DNA of 64,000 bases from assembly GCF_000149955.1 (NCBI RefSeq), contig NC_030986.1:824787-888786 (forward strand). Reading direction: 5' to 3'. Of the stretch, positions 33,201 through 44,588 are shown piece by piece. Every line of letters starts with the position of its first letter. Position 1 is the first letter of the stretch. The notes beneath the pieces are model-generated. The model did no database searches and was not told where the DNA came from. It saw only the letters and a list, made by a program, of their open reading frames with translations. The position numbers and the translations under genes are program-made. Source of the stretch: Fusarium oxysporum f. sp. lycopersici 4287. Its lineage: Eukaryota; Ascomycota; Sordariomycetes; Hypocreales; Nectriaceae.

Positions 33201-34002
33201 TTGGGATGCCCGCGTCACTCATGAGCGCAAGTTCAGAGAGAAGCTTTTTGTCATTGATGCCGGACACTGGGGTGGTGAGGGCGCCCACAAGCGCTCTCTT
33301 GAGTCCAAGTCTAACAAAGCTACCGAGGCTACTGAGTTAGAAGCCAACAGTGCCAAGGTAGAGGAGTACATTGAGGAGGCTGAGGACAACATCTCCAACG
33401 CTATCGAGGAGGTCATCCGAAAGGCTGTTAAGAAGGCCGGTTCAGACCCTACCTCTGGAACTATCCTCAAGTACGTCAGGAAGGTTGAGAAAGCCATCAA
33501 GAGTATCATCGCAGAGAACATCAAGAAGACCATCAACTACATCGTCACGATTGAAGGTGTTGCAGAGCCTGAGGAGGAAGTCGTTATTGAGTGCCTTGCT
33601 CGTGCTATCAGCGAAATCATCAAGGCTGCCGACAAGATCTTCGCCAAGACCCTCGAGGCTCTGGGTGATAATCCTTCAGATGAGGAGGTCGAACACGCCA
33701 TCGAGAAGGTTCTGAAGCTTCTCGAGAAGATCATCGACAAGGAAGTCCGCAAGGCCCTCATCGCCATCTTCGAGTTGGAGGAGGAGACCGCTGAGACTAC
33801 TGAGTCCACCGAGCATGAGAAGTTGGATAATCGAAGCAAGGATGGTAAGCACGATAAGCGCTCCGATCCTTATGACGACGCCACGGTCGAGAAGGCTGTT
33901 GAAAAGACCGTTGAGAAATGGGCTGCTAAGTACGTCGAAGCAGATGAGAAGGAGCATAAGCCCCTGAAGCGCTCCGTGCGATTCGCCCGACTCTACAACT
34001 GA
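30212..34002 (+). CDS. Secreted histidine-rich protein with Lys-Arg-Ser (Kex2-type) sites; contains a gap and a 1-nt frameshift
   Basis: Exon 1 (30212-30843) and exon 2 (from 30894) are joined across a 50-bp GT-AG intron. A signal peptide (MRTSLFYALNGALGVVAHESLA) is followed by a folded domain with eight Cys (ending TCAECKE), then an acidic segment cut by 576 N. After the gap (31564-32350) comes a long His-rich region (HHGHHGHHGHH, HKHHHGEHHD), then charged His/Lys/Glu sequence. At 32802-32804 (AAA) the frame ends four codons later at a TGA; one A fewer lets it read on as HEKPEEKHDS into frame 1 and to the true end. The C-terminal part (33154-34002) is helical and acidic. Five KR dipeptides, each followed by Ser, lie at 32358, 32658, 33289, 33856 and 33967; the last would release the 9-residue tail SVRFARLYN. 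The His runs suggest divalent-metal binding. I do not recognise the family; wall, matrix or metal-scavenging roles are guesses. Confidence 0.75.
30988..31563. other. Assembly gap (576 N) inside the histidine-rich gene
   Basis: Lies at the entry to the His-rich low-complexity region. The frames on both sides differ by two, so its length is probably an estimate; repeats are a likely reason for the gap. Confidence 0.99.
31566..32351 (+). repeat. Low-complexity CAT/CAC-GGT/GAT coding repeat
   Basis: Irregular tandem codons for His with Gly, Asp, Glu and Lys (e.g. CATCATGGT units at about 31617-31653). It is one frame of the histidine-rich protein and produces spurious long frames on both strands. 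Confidence 0.9.
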
Positions 34003-34539
34003 TGCGCTCCCAAACGAGGGCAAGGCCATCCAGGCGTAAGATTGAAGACATCAATCTAAAGGCCAGTGTCACTGGACACAAGAGAACCACTTGACCTGGG
34101 TACATAATAAGAATTCAGTACTTAGTGCTGTGTCTAGTGGCAGGTTGAGGAGGGATTAGGTACATTGTTTCATCATTAAGATAGCCATTCCTTTAATAAA
34201 AGTAACCTGTCTCTTTCTCTTATATGAGCTGCATAGTCAAGATGTGATGATGATGCTTTAAACAGTCTCTCAAGGAGCAAGAAAACCTCTAGCCTTGAGA
34301 CAAAGTGCTAAAGGAAGAGCTGATCTAAAGGCCTACCAAGGCTATACTAAACTTACCTAAATTTACCTTAGTCTTTTTGTAATTTAGGAGAAAGGTCCTA
34401 AGTTTTGCCTTCCCTAGAAGTTACATGTGCAAGCTTATGTGTTTAAGGTAATTTGGAATCATAAAATTGGTGTATTCTGTATCGTATTCCCAAACGCCAT
34501 TTAACATAAAATCATAACAGTTCTATCGCAATCTATTCT
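34003..34539. other. Convergent intergenic region
   Basis: Between the 3' ends of the histidine-rich and phosphate symporter genes. Bases ~34310-34450 have repeated CTAAA/TTACCTA pieces, similar to mutated repeat remnants. No gene seen. Confidence 0.4.
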
Positions 34540-36373
34540 CTAGTTCCAGTTAGGAGCGTATGTGATGAAAGCCATCAAGCAACCTGAGATCAGACCAGCT
34601 GTAGGAACAGTGATGAACCATCCAAGATAGATCCATCCAACCATGCGCCAGTTGATAGAACGCCAATCTCCGTTGCAGAGACCGACTCCGACAATGGCAC
34701 CAGTGATACATTGAGTAGTAGACACAGGCAGCTCTGCAAGACTGGTTAGTGCATGTTGTTGAAAAGTGTTTGCGGGAACAACTTACTAAGACGAGTGGCC
34801 AGGATGACAGTGATAACAGAGCCAAGTTCCATGGAGAAGCCACGAGCAGGAGACATGAGAGTCACACGGTTACCCAAGTTGCGCATGATGTTATAACCAT
34901 ATGTCCAGAGACCGATGACAATACCAGCACCACCAAAAGCGAGAATCCAAATAGGAACTTGAGCCTTGCTTCCAGGGACTGCGCCGGACTGCCAGATCTG
35001 GTAGATAGAGGCATAAGGGCCGACAGCATTGGCAACGTCGTTTGCGCCGTGGACGAAAGAGGCAGAAGCAGCGGTCATGACTTGGAGGAAAGTGTACAGG
35101 AATTCGGTTCGGTTGTCGAAATGCTCGGCACGAGCGTGAATCTCTTCAACGTCGCCAGCAACAACAGACTTCTCGCTCTGGGAACCAACAATATCCTTAT
35201 CGACACCGTGGAGAATGGCAAACTTGAAGGCCCACCACATGAAAGCACCAGTGTACCAAGGAGCATCAGGCTTGGGTCCAATCATAGACTTGTGCTGGTA
35301 TGGGTTGACGGCGGGTTCCTCTTCGGTGGCTTGCTCAGTGACAACCTTCTTGTCATCGCCACCGGCCTCAAGATCTTCACCAAGGGCAGCAGCGCGCTGA
35401 GTGCGGCGCTCCTCAAGCTCCTCGCGAGTAAGGTGACCCTCGTAGAAGTTGCGGACGACGCCCTGGAAGTTGTCGGGGGTGGGGGGGACAGGTCCACGGC
35501 GGAGGAGGAGAGGGCCAAGGAAGATGTGGTAGGCTTTGAGCTGCCAGTCCTCCTTGATGATGATACGGTACAACCAGGGGACAAGGAAGATGGCCATAAG
35601 AAGACCCCAGCCAGCACCAGCGGCGACAATGACACCGGGGATTTGCTGCTCGGTGAGCTTGACCTCATAAGAGCCACCCTTCCAGATGAGAAGCATGACG
35701 ATGAGTGAGGCGGTGGCCCAGAAGTAGAAGGGGACGAGGATGAGACCCTTGATGGCGGGGTTCTTGCGGAGGAGGACGCAGTATTTTGTGAAGAGGAAGA
35801 TGGAGGCACCGAAGATACCGGAAAGCATAGGGGCGATGATCCAAGCGAGGAAGACCTGTGAGATATGAGTTAGTAGGTGTGAGTTTGAGATGGTGGTTAA
35901 GTACTAACCTGAACAACACCTTGCTGGATATCAAGAGAGCCGTCCTCCTTGTAGCCAACCCAAGTGATACCAGAGCCACCAAGGGCACCAACACCCATAC
36001 CCAAAACACCACCAAGGATAGAATGGGTAGTAGACACAGGGAAACCGAAACGGGTAGCAAAGGTGAGATAACTAGCAGAAGCAACAACGGCGCAGACCAT
36101 ACCCAGCATAAGAAGGGCAGGACTATCATCAAAGGCCTCGACATCAACAATCTTTGTTCGGATGGTATCAGCCACACGGCCACCAACACCAAGAGCACCA
36201 GTGAACTCCATGATACTAGCACCGATCATAGCCTGGAAGTAGCTGATAGATCGGGAAGATACCGATGAAGCCCACGAGTTGGCGACATCGTTGGCACCGA
36301 TGTTCCAGGCATCGAGGAAGGCAAAGATAGTGCCTACCGCGAAGAGGTAGTCGTACTGAGCGAAGACTGCCAT
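34540..36373 (-). CDS. PHO89: Sodium/phosphate symporter, PiT family (PHO89/PHO-4 type)
   Basis: Three exons on the minus strand, 36373-35909, 35855-34787 and 34733-34540, with two 53-bp GT-AG introns, give 575 residues, matching yeast Pho89 (574). The N-terminal half carries the PiT signature (GANDVANSWASSVSSRSISY) and PVSTTHSILGG; the C-terminal half repeats it (HGANDVANAVGPYA and LPVSTTQCITGAIVG). About ten to twelve membrane segments are visible, with a large hydrophilic loop in the middle (residues ~235-360, acidic with GEDLEAGGDDKK). It imports phosphate with Na+ at alkaline pH across the plasma membrane. In Neurospora the homolog pho-4 is induced by NUC-1 under phosphate starvation. 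The 2.3-kb upstream region has CACGTG at 37594 and TCACGTGA at 38503, possible NUC-1/Pho4 sites, but both are more than 1 kb away. Confidence 0.95.
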
Positions 36374-38689
36374 TTCAGCGGTGCAGTAGAATGAAGAAGT
36401 TCAGAAAGAAAAGGAAGATGTGTGAGGGATCTGGAGAATTCAGCTTCTACGAGACATTTCCATAGTATATATAAGTTTTTCCAGCTTGTGGAGAAGAAAA
36501 GAAAGAATTATTCTACGTGGGTTATGGAGTTACTCCCACGCCCCCCAAGAAAAAGGGCCAAGACAAGACATCGCCAAGACGATTCCACCGAAGAAGAGGT
36601 AAAAAAGGACCTCGAGCTAGGATTAACATCAAACATCCCGGGCTTGCCACAGAAATTCTTGTATGCCAAGAATCAGATCAACAGAGTGCGAGTGTGACTG
36701 CGTAACACAGAACAGGGCTGGAACATGCACGAACAGGCTCTACAGCAAGCAATTGGCTTCTCTGTCAACGGTAGCAACACATCCGGGAGGCGTTGAAGAA
36801 ACTGGAGACCACACTCTCTTCTCCACTTGAAGAACTAAGCTTACCTTAAGCTTGTGACTAACCTTGTTTCCAGTGCTAAAACGTCTCAGGCTGTAACTGG
36901 CGATCGTGGGAAAGGAAGAAGTGATGGTTTTGGGAAATAGGGCACGCGACACATAAGCTGAGGGGGGGAATACGATGGGTTTGAGATGGGAGAGGAGTGA
37001 GCACACGACATGATTCCTAATGCGTCACCGACGTCTGAGATGGTGATGCAGATGGCTAATGCTAGGGGGATGTATGCCAAGCTGTAGGCGAGCTATGGCT
37101 TGACGAATCCTGGAGGGGAAACGGCTGGGGGAGCTTGTGATGATCGTGAGAGATGGCGAAGGTTGAGCTTGGAAGGTTTCTGAACTCAATTGCTAGATTT
37201 GAGTTGCTAAGTTGCTCTTCTGTAGACAAGCTCTTCACAGCTCCCTTGGAAGGGCCCAATTCCTGTTCCTTTCTCAACCGTTGACGTTTGATGACTCTCA
37301 GCTTCTAGAGTAGCCCTCGTGTGCTTGAAGCACAGACACGCGACTCGATACTCTTTTCAGCCAAAACCTCAAAACCTCGAAACACACAACGAAAAAGCGA
37401 CCAATCAAACAGGCACCATGCGTTCAAAGTCTTCGGTGCACTAAACGAGAAATGCTGCAGGCAGGGATGATGATAGAGGGACCCTCAACTTTATCGTGGA
37501 TAAAGCCAAGGAGCTTGTTCTTTTTTGTGTTAGATCTGCGGGTATTGTCCGAACCAAGCTTTCAACGCGACGAATGAGAGAAGGGGATCTCTACACGTGT
37601 GAGACGTCAATGCAAGATTGGCTACTGGGGCTGATTATGGTGGATAGAGAGAGATGGAGAGGCAAGAGAGGGTATTCTCGGATGATTTATCGGTCTCCAA
37701 AAGGAGTATATCCCACGCGGAAATATGGTCTGTGAGGTGGCTTTTGAGACAACTGCTATGGGGACTTGTTCTCAAATGTCACCGAGGCAATAAGACAGTA
37801 CTCTTGGCGTAAAGCCGGGAATTGGGATTCCCATCGTCGATGATGGCTATGTTATGATTCCAGGCTCTTCCTTGCCACGGCGTATGTAAATCAGTGCTCA
37901 GAGAGACGCTGCCTTTGACCCACTCGTGATCTTCACGGAGTTGAGGCGAGTCAATATGGAGCACTGGTTGCTTCACAAGCAGAGGCTAACACTATGAATA
38001 GCTTATCTCTGAGAATGAACATGGTTGAGGTTGAATAACGGTTTGGTAAAATACTGAATGTTTCTGGTGATGTGAAACCGGGAGATAATAAAGTTAGAAA
38101 TAAGGTATCGGCAGTTAACGTCCCGGTCGAGATACAGGGTAGGATCTTGGGGTTTTAAGTTGATGATAAAAATAAACGTGAAACGGTCAATATAGGCGGT
38201 AAAGCCTCGACCTCTTTCGACGATCTTGTGGAATTTGAAACGGTAAACTCAATGCTTAACTGTATGTGTTTCTTGTAGCTGATATGTCACTGCGTGTTCT
38301 GTTTCAACCGGACGAGGCGAGTATGTCACTACAGGGATAGTTGTTGCAAATACTCTTAACTTGAAGTATTGGATATGAGAGTATCTGAAGCCAGTAACTG
38401 AGCAACTAAGTATCATGCTTCGGCAGTCAGACTCTTCTAATTGTTTCCTGTCTCTATCTATGTATCTTACCTAGAACACTTCGAACAATGAGGCGTGAGC
38501 GTTCACGTGACATCCTGCCGTTTCAGTCTAACTCGGCAAGTCGCTCAGCCCATTTCTAATTGATTCGGCTAGCACAAGGCCGTTGTTCGCCCCACAACGA
38601 TGCCACGTAAGAAAATTCAGTACCTCCACCAAGACCAAGCATTGTAAGACATAATTCCCATTGCCGAGACTGTCTTCAACGAACCACAA
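36374..38689. other. Long upstream region of the phosphate symporter
   Basis: About 2.3 kb without a supportable gene. Several 60-90 codon frames have no motif. CACGTG E-box palindromes occur at 37594-37599 and 38504-38509. A long upstream region is common for regulated nutrient transporters. Confidence 0.45.
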
Positions 38690-38771
38690 GCGTAATTGGT
38701 TTAGTGGTAAAATTCTCCGTTGCCATTCGAGCAGCGTCGGGGAGCCCTGGGTTCGATTCCCAGATTACGCA
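38690..38771 (+). tRNA. tRNA-Gly (anticodon GCC) with an 11-nt intron
   Basis: The acceptor stem pairs GCGTAAT (38690-38696) with ATTACGC (38764-38770), discriminator A. The anticodon stem is CTCCG with CGGGG (one G-T pair) and the T arm CTGGG-TTCGATT-CCCAG. The anticodon GCC is at 38722-38724 and the intron at 38726-38736 is placed after position 37. The very short intron leaves the standard loop TTGCCAT after splicing. Confidence 0.94.
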
Positions 38772-38868
38772 TTTCTTTTGCTGTTTCTACTTCTTCTGCA
38801 ACTGTTTCTTTTTTGAAAACTTGGTATTCTGACTACTAACTACACTACTCTGAACGGGATTGCATACA

Positions 38869-40412
38869 TCAAGCACGTGCAGACATATCCTTCTCCTCGT
38901 GCTGTGTACCCTGAATCTTCTCCTCATCGAGAGTTCGCTCTCCAAGACCGATGTCTGCCTCGTAGAAAACGTCAACGACCTTCTTGTAAGAGGGGACAAA
39001 GTTAACAGCAATGGGGTATGACCAGGCTGCAACGAAGAACATCATGGGTACAACCATCGAGATACCAACGTCATGCATATCTGCAACAGCTCCTGTCAGG
39101 GGAGGCACACAAGCACCGCCAATAACACCAGCAATAATGAAACCACTTCCTCGCTTAGTATGGCGACCAAGACCTCTCATACCCAAAGCAACAATGGTAG
39201 GGAAGCAGATAGACTCGAAAAAGAGAACGATGTAGAGGAAAGATACACCAGCGGTTCCGTGGTGAACGATAGGCGGTCCGATAAAGACAATGCACATTGT
39301 CAAGAACACCAAGAAAACCTTTCGCGGTTTGCAGAATTTCATGAGAAACGTTCCGAAGAAACGACCGACTGTAAAGGCTGCTTGTGCGCCGGCAAAGAGC
39401 TTGGCTCCCATTGAGTCTGATGTTCCTTTGCGCATCTCAGTCGCATAGTTAATGAAGAAACTCGCGATAGCAACTTGCGCGCCGGTATAACAGAATTGAG
39501 CGAACGAAGCATGGAAGAGCTTGTACTGTTTATAGAAGGGCTTGTCATCGGCATCTGAATGCGTCTCTTGAGCTTGCAAGGCCATGTCTGAAGATTGTTA
39601 GTGAGCGTAGTGCTGGTGCAGGGGACTCAACGTACCAGCGTCGGTGATTTCAGGAATCTTGGAGACGTAGAAGAGGCACGCCAGAATCAAGACGAAGACA
39701 GCGATGGAGAGATAGACCCATTGCACGTTGGCGAGCGCTGCGTTATCATCGAGATTGTTGAAGAAGACATATGAGCCGAGAACGGGAGCAATGACGGTAC
39801 CGATACCGTTGAATGCTTGGGAGATGTTGATGCGAATTTCCGAATATCGAGGAGGACCGCAAACTACAGATGTTAGAGGCGAACACAAACTGAGAACGAC
39901 TCAACATACCAGTGATGAATGGGTTAGCAGCAGTCTCAAGAGAACCAAGTCCGTTTCCGATGATAAAGATGGACATGCAAAACCCAGCAAACGACTTCGC
40001 CTTGATACATGGAATAGCAATCAACGCGCCAACAGCATATAAGCAAAGACCCCAGATAAACACAGCCTTGTACGAATAATGACGAAGGATCCACGCAGCG
40101 TGTCCCAGCGACGCAAGAGGATAAGCACTGAAACGTTTATTAGCCCTACTCTAATACTCGTCGATACTGGTATACATACCCAAAGTACGCAGCCTGAAGA
40201 CCTGCCGATCGCGCACGATCGATATGAAGCACCTTTTGAAAGTGCTTGTTCAGCGTATCAAGGAGTCCATAACTGAAACCCCAGAGGAAGAAGAGAACAG
40301 TAACCAGCGCAATAGGCCAGATGGATTCCCGCAGGGTGAGTTCCGCTGCTTTGGTGACTTTCTTATCCGAGACCTTGAGCGACCTCTCCTTGAAGAACTT
40401 TTTGGCGCCCAT
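38869..40412 (-). CDS. MFS sugar transporter, FucP (fucose/glucose-galactose permease) family
   Basis: Four exons on the minus strand, 40412-40180, 40127-39910, 39863-39636 and 39587-38869, with introns of 52, 46 and 48 bp (all GT-AG and in phase), give 465 residues. The start is MGAKKFFKERSLKVSDKK, a cytosolic tail, followed by the first helix (IWPIALVTVLFFLWGFSYGLLDTLN). The block LETAANPFIT is the signature of the FucP family (ETAANP), and GPPRYSEIRINISQAFNGIGTVIAP follows it, as in bacterial and fungal members. About 12 membrane helices are predicted by eye; the C-terminal tail is acidic (LDEEKIQGTQHEEKD). It would move a hexose with protons across the plasma membrane. Which sugar cannot be told from sequence alone; fucose, glucose and galactose are all possible in this family. 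Confidence 0.9.
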
Positions 40413-41710
40413 TTTGAGAATATTTCGACGACAATTACGAGAAAAAGAAAAACTACGATTTCAAGAGGCAAAAGGGGAAAGAGCAAGCTATTTACATTTC
40501 TTTTCGGCTCGAGCAGACCCGAGCAAGGGGGCGCCCGTAACACATTGACCGTCATAGAAAAGAGAGTGCGTGTGGCATCACGGTTCTCCTGCGCTGTAAC
40601 CTCATTAGGGAAAAGGCTCCAGTAGCTTGAGTGTGTTTGTTGGAGAAGAAAACCTGGGGATTTGCGGGGGAAGGGGAAATCGTCTGAAATGGGTTTAGTT
40701 GATGGAATGATAAGCATGGTTTATGGTTGTTTTTGGTCGGGACATGATTCAGGTTTTTGGCCATGGGATCGTTGTAATGTTGGACCGAGTGGGAGGGTAA
40801 GTGAGTTGAGGATGCATTGAATGATACTTCTAGAAGAGTTTGCAGAGATAAGCATTACTTTCTAGAGCTTTGATGAAGGGAGATATATAGTAAACATTGC
40901 TGTTTGGTCGTGTTGTTCATGCATATCGAGCACTTACTCCAACTTCACAAGGATTCATCTGCCGAACGAGGCTGGCAATAGCGTCAATTCTCTACGGCAC
41001 TCTCCCTCGGCAAGTCCCTGTTCTTTAAATTACAACCTCCTAGGCTTCTCCTCCTTGATTTAATCCCAAGAACGCGGGGCAGAACGTGAAATGAAACACA
41101 AAAGCTAAATCCTCCGCTCGTGATACGCACGCAACTTACGTGCATAAAGCGCCTTCTTATTACGGCCATTTTCATGTCTATCATCGGACTATTTTCTCTC
41201 TCGGTTTGGTTAACCCCATGCCGAATGGTAATCTACTTGGCACGATCAAGGGTGGCCAATCGCAGTACTCTGTTGGTTGCGAGTAAGTTTGTTAAAGTGC
41301 TGTGTCTCAGGATGCGAGGTGAGACAAGGGGATTCGAAGGTTTGACGTGGTGAATCGTTGGTTGAAGTGATGTTGTATCAGAAGGCTACAAGTTAAAGTC
41401 TATTCATTCCCCTGACCATGATCGAGAAGTGTTCTAGACTTTGTCACTGTCACGTACGAGAACAGTCGTCTTGTTCACTCAACATCACAATGCCTTACAC
41501 CGTGAACATCCACTTTCCACGGGTGGAACATCGAACACAGTTGTCATCCGACACCCTCATTCACTTACATCTTCAGCCAACACCATCTCAAAATGCTACA
41601 AATCCACGACTTTTCCTTTCTAACAACCTCATCCATCACAAGAACCCGGTGCTTCAACATACAGACTCCAAAGCAAGGTAAACTAAGAAACTAACTAACC
41701 AACCGGCATC
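40413..41710. other. Intergenic region upstream of the sugar transporter
   Basis: No supportable gene. The last ~300 bases (41418-41710) are probably the leader of the small gene at 41711, being rich in CATCAC/AACC pieces. Confidence 0.4.
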
Positions 41711-42010
41711 ATGCTTTCCACCCAGGAAACCAAAACCAACCTCATCGCTGATGCGAAAGACATCGAGCAATACCTCACCAACATGTCCGCCAGCGCCGCA
41801 ACGATCCAGGCTTGCTATATTCTCGTCGCCATGTCCCGCCGCACCCATGAAATCAAGCAGCACTGCCTAACCTCTGGTTGCAACAAGTCAGTCAGGACCA
41901 CTTTCTATTGCAAATCTTGTCAGGCTCGTGCTCGTGCTCGTTCTCACAAGCACCAGTATTCAACTCGATCTAAGGCTCGAAACAAGGAGAATCGAATTCA
42001 TGCTGACTAG
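41711..42010 (+). CDS. Small protein with a C-x4-C-x9-C-x2-C motif
   Basis: A 99-codon frame from ATG (41711) to TAG. The first half is helical (MLSTQETKTNLIADAKDIEQYLTN..). The second half has four Cys, HCLTSGC and FYCKSC, spaced like a small zinc ribbon or knuckle, and then an Arg/Lys-rich tail (QARARARSHKHQ). The ordered Cys spacing and basic tail hint at nucleic-acid binding, but this is inference. The frame has an ordinary start context (GGCATCATG) and stops 244 bases from the convergent SDA1 gene. Not recognised; a chance frame is possible. Confidence 0.45.
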   Translation: MLSTQETKTNLIADAKDIEQYLTNMSASAATIQACYILVAMSRRTHEIKQHCLTSGCNKSVRTTFYCKSCQARARARSHKHQYSTRSKARNKENRIHAD

Positions 42011-42254
42011 ATATAATCTGACAGGTGAGCTAGTAGACCGGACTAAGACAGATAGCTGATCCATCGGCGTTTGAGAGACGACCCGAGAGGTAAGGAGTAG
42101 GAAACTTAAGAAATGATGGCTGCTTCATCAAAAGGCACAGGCAAAGAACCTCCACGTGAGTAAGTAGAACCAAAAATAAAGACTTTCTTTTTAGTGCGCG
42201 CTGTGTCAATAGCACAAGAGAACCTATCTCTAACCCAACCCCCAAACTCCAAAA

Positions 42255-44588
42255 CTATGTACCATTCGCTCGTCGTCCACCTCTAGTACTCCTATCAACA
42301 TGTCTCTTAAGAACCTTTCTCGTCTCCACTAAACTCCTCTTATGCTTGCTCTTCGCCTTACCCATCGTCATAAAGATATTCTTGTTGCGCTGCTTCTCCC
42401 TATTACTCGTGCTCTTGCCCTGGGCCTGCATCTTGGACTTGCTGATAGCCCGCGTGCTCTTGTGCTCCTCGCGATCTGGCTTGCCCTCTTTAGCAAGCGC
42501 AACACGCTCTTCTTTGGTGAGTTTGCGGAGACGCGCGGGGGCCTCGATTTGCTCGGCGGTGAGGCCGTCGTCGCGGTGGCGGTCTTCTTCTTGCTGGCGC
42601 TTGCGACGGTTGCCCATTGCTTTGTCGATGGACGCGGACATGCGGAGTTCTTGGAGTTTGGCGAGATCGGCGGGTGTGAGGATGGTTGTGGTGGCGAGCT
42701 TGGAGATGCGGTCAATTTCGGCCTCCTTCTCCTCTAGAGCCTTCTTGGTCTTTTCGTCCATAACAGGTTCTTCGTCTGTCTTTTGCTTCTTTAAGGCAGG
42801 CTCATCTTCGTCATCCTCCTCATCAGAAGAGTGATAGACATTGATCCAGTCACCAGACTCGCTGCTGTCATCAGAGGCAACCTCCCACTCGTCAGACTTG
42901 TTTCCTTCATCCTCTTCATCAGTAGCAGCATCCTCGGGAAGACCCTTGGCAAGTCGCTTCTTCTTCTTTTCCTCCTCCTTCCACTTCTCCAGAAGCTCCA
43001 GACCCTCAATACCACCGACGTCCTCTTCACCAAACTTGCGCTGGGCCTGGAAACCAGCCTTCAGGTTGATAGTGGCATTCTTACCACGGTCTCGCTTCTT
43101 AAGAAGCTCTGCACCGACCTCTCGGTACAGTGACAAAAGACCCTTGGCAGCCATCATAACACCCTTGTCCTTGCTCTTGCGGTACTGGACCAAATCTTGT
43201 AGTAGAGTATCAGTCATAGCCAGGGGTTGACGAGCGCAAATTTCGCGAATAGAGTTCAGACCAGCAGCTGCGACCTCAGCGGCCGAAGCTTCTGAAACAA
43301 ACTCGTTTGCGATCTTCTGAATCAGAGGTTCCAGTACATCAGGAGGCACCAAGTTATGGACCGCCTGCGCCAATGAAGCCAGGAAAGAAGTAACAGACTG
43401 TTGTCGAGGGGTAAGGAACTTGATGAACCAAGAGTAAAGCGCCACAATAGTCAACTTGTGCAGACCCACAAGTCGAGTAACGAGTTGTGTCACTAGAATC
43501 TTCGTATCGAGAGATAGCTTCGCCTTGGTGTTTTGTAGATGTTTCGAAAATAGCTCCTCAGCAAAGTTCTGAGGGTCGTGGAGGAGGTGAAGAGCTGAAA
43601 AGTTGAGGGGATGAGGCTTTGTCTTCTTGCGCTCAGCTCGCTTGACCTTATCGACAGCCTTGTCGTACTGCTTCTTCGACTTCTTGGTCTTCTTGTTGAT
43701 ACCCATCTGATGCTTGACCTGGCTCAGATCAACCTCCTCATCACTGCTCTCGTCCTCAAGTTCCTCACGCTCCTTGTCTCCACCCAAGAAGAAGCGAACA
43801 GCACCGACAACAACCTTCTCGTTGTCGGACAGACAAGCCTCCTTCATGACATCAACGGGCTTCGCATCGGTCCAGAACTGTCGCTTCCACATCTCGCGGG
43901 TGAGCTTGATGGCCCAAATAGCTCGAGGAGAGGATCGATCGGCGGTAACAAGGTTGTAGAGAACGGTTTGAACGGTTCGGTTGAGAGGGTGGTTGATAGA
44001 TTTCGTGTTCGAGTTTCGCAGATCGCTCAAGATCTTCTGGAACAGAGTTTCACGTAGAGTTTTGCTGGGCGACGATACGAGGATGGGGAAAAGCGTGGTG
44101 AGGACGCTGGTCGAGTCGATGACTTCCTTTCGTCGCAGCAAGACCAGACTTCCCACGATCTTCTCCCGCAGCTCAGGGTGCAGAATGACATGGTGCTGTG
44201 TGAGAATAGACTTCAGATCGTCGGGGAAAGTAGCGGTCTCTTCCTTGTAGCAATCGGCGACGTGAGCGATTAGATCGATAATGTTGTGGAAAGACTCGAC
44301 AGAATCGGCGGTCGCAGTGCCAGGTGAAACGAGAAAGATCTCGCGCTGGGCCTCATACTGCTCCCATTGCTTCAAGAACTCCTCCTTGTACGACCTAGCG
44401 CTTCGTATCAGTATTTAATCGCAGTGTCGAGAATTTAGGGACGTACTTGGGATCGCGACGGATTTTTTGTTGCAGACTCGCGCTGTAGAAAATATTAGTG
44501 AATAGTCAAAAAGAAGCCGAATTGTTTCGCAATTGACATACAAGTCAGCATCGAGCTTCTCGAGCGCAGCGACCTTTCGTTTGACCAT
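42255..44588 (-). CDS. SDA1: SDA1 homolog, 60S ribosomal subunit export/assembly factor
   Basis: Three exons on the minus strand, 44588-44542, 44482-44447 and 44394-42255, with 59- and 52-bp introns, give 740 residues starting MVKRKVAALEKLDADF. The family core is visible: SYKEEFLKQWEQYEAQREIFL, HVADCYKEETATFPDDL, and helical ARM-like repeats through FNFSALHLLHDPQNFAEEL-type sequence. An acidic segment (SDEEDDEDEP) and a Lys/Arg-rich C-terminus (KAKSKHKRSLVETRKVLKRHVDRSTRGGRR) complete it, typical of Sda1. Sda1 is nuclear/nucleolar and works in late pre-60S maturation and export; the yeast gene is essential and links to actin organisation and passage through Start. The two tiny 5' exons are supported by exact phase and by the MVKRK start. 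Confidence 0.94.

Noticed and set aside
36422..36705. Two overlapping short + frames upstream of the phosphate symporter
   Set aside because: They lie in its promoter/leader on the other strand and have no recognisable features.
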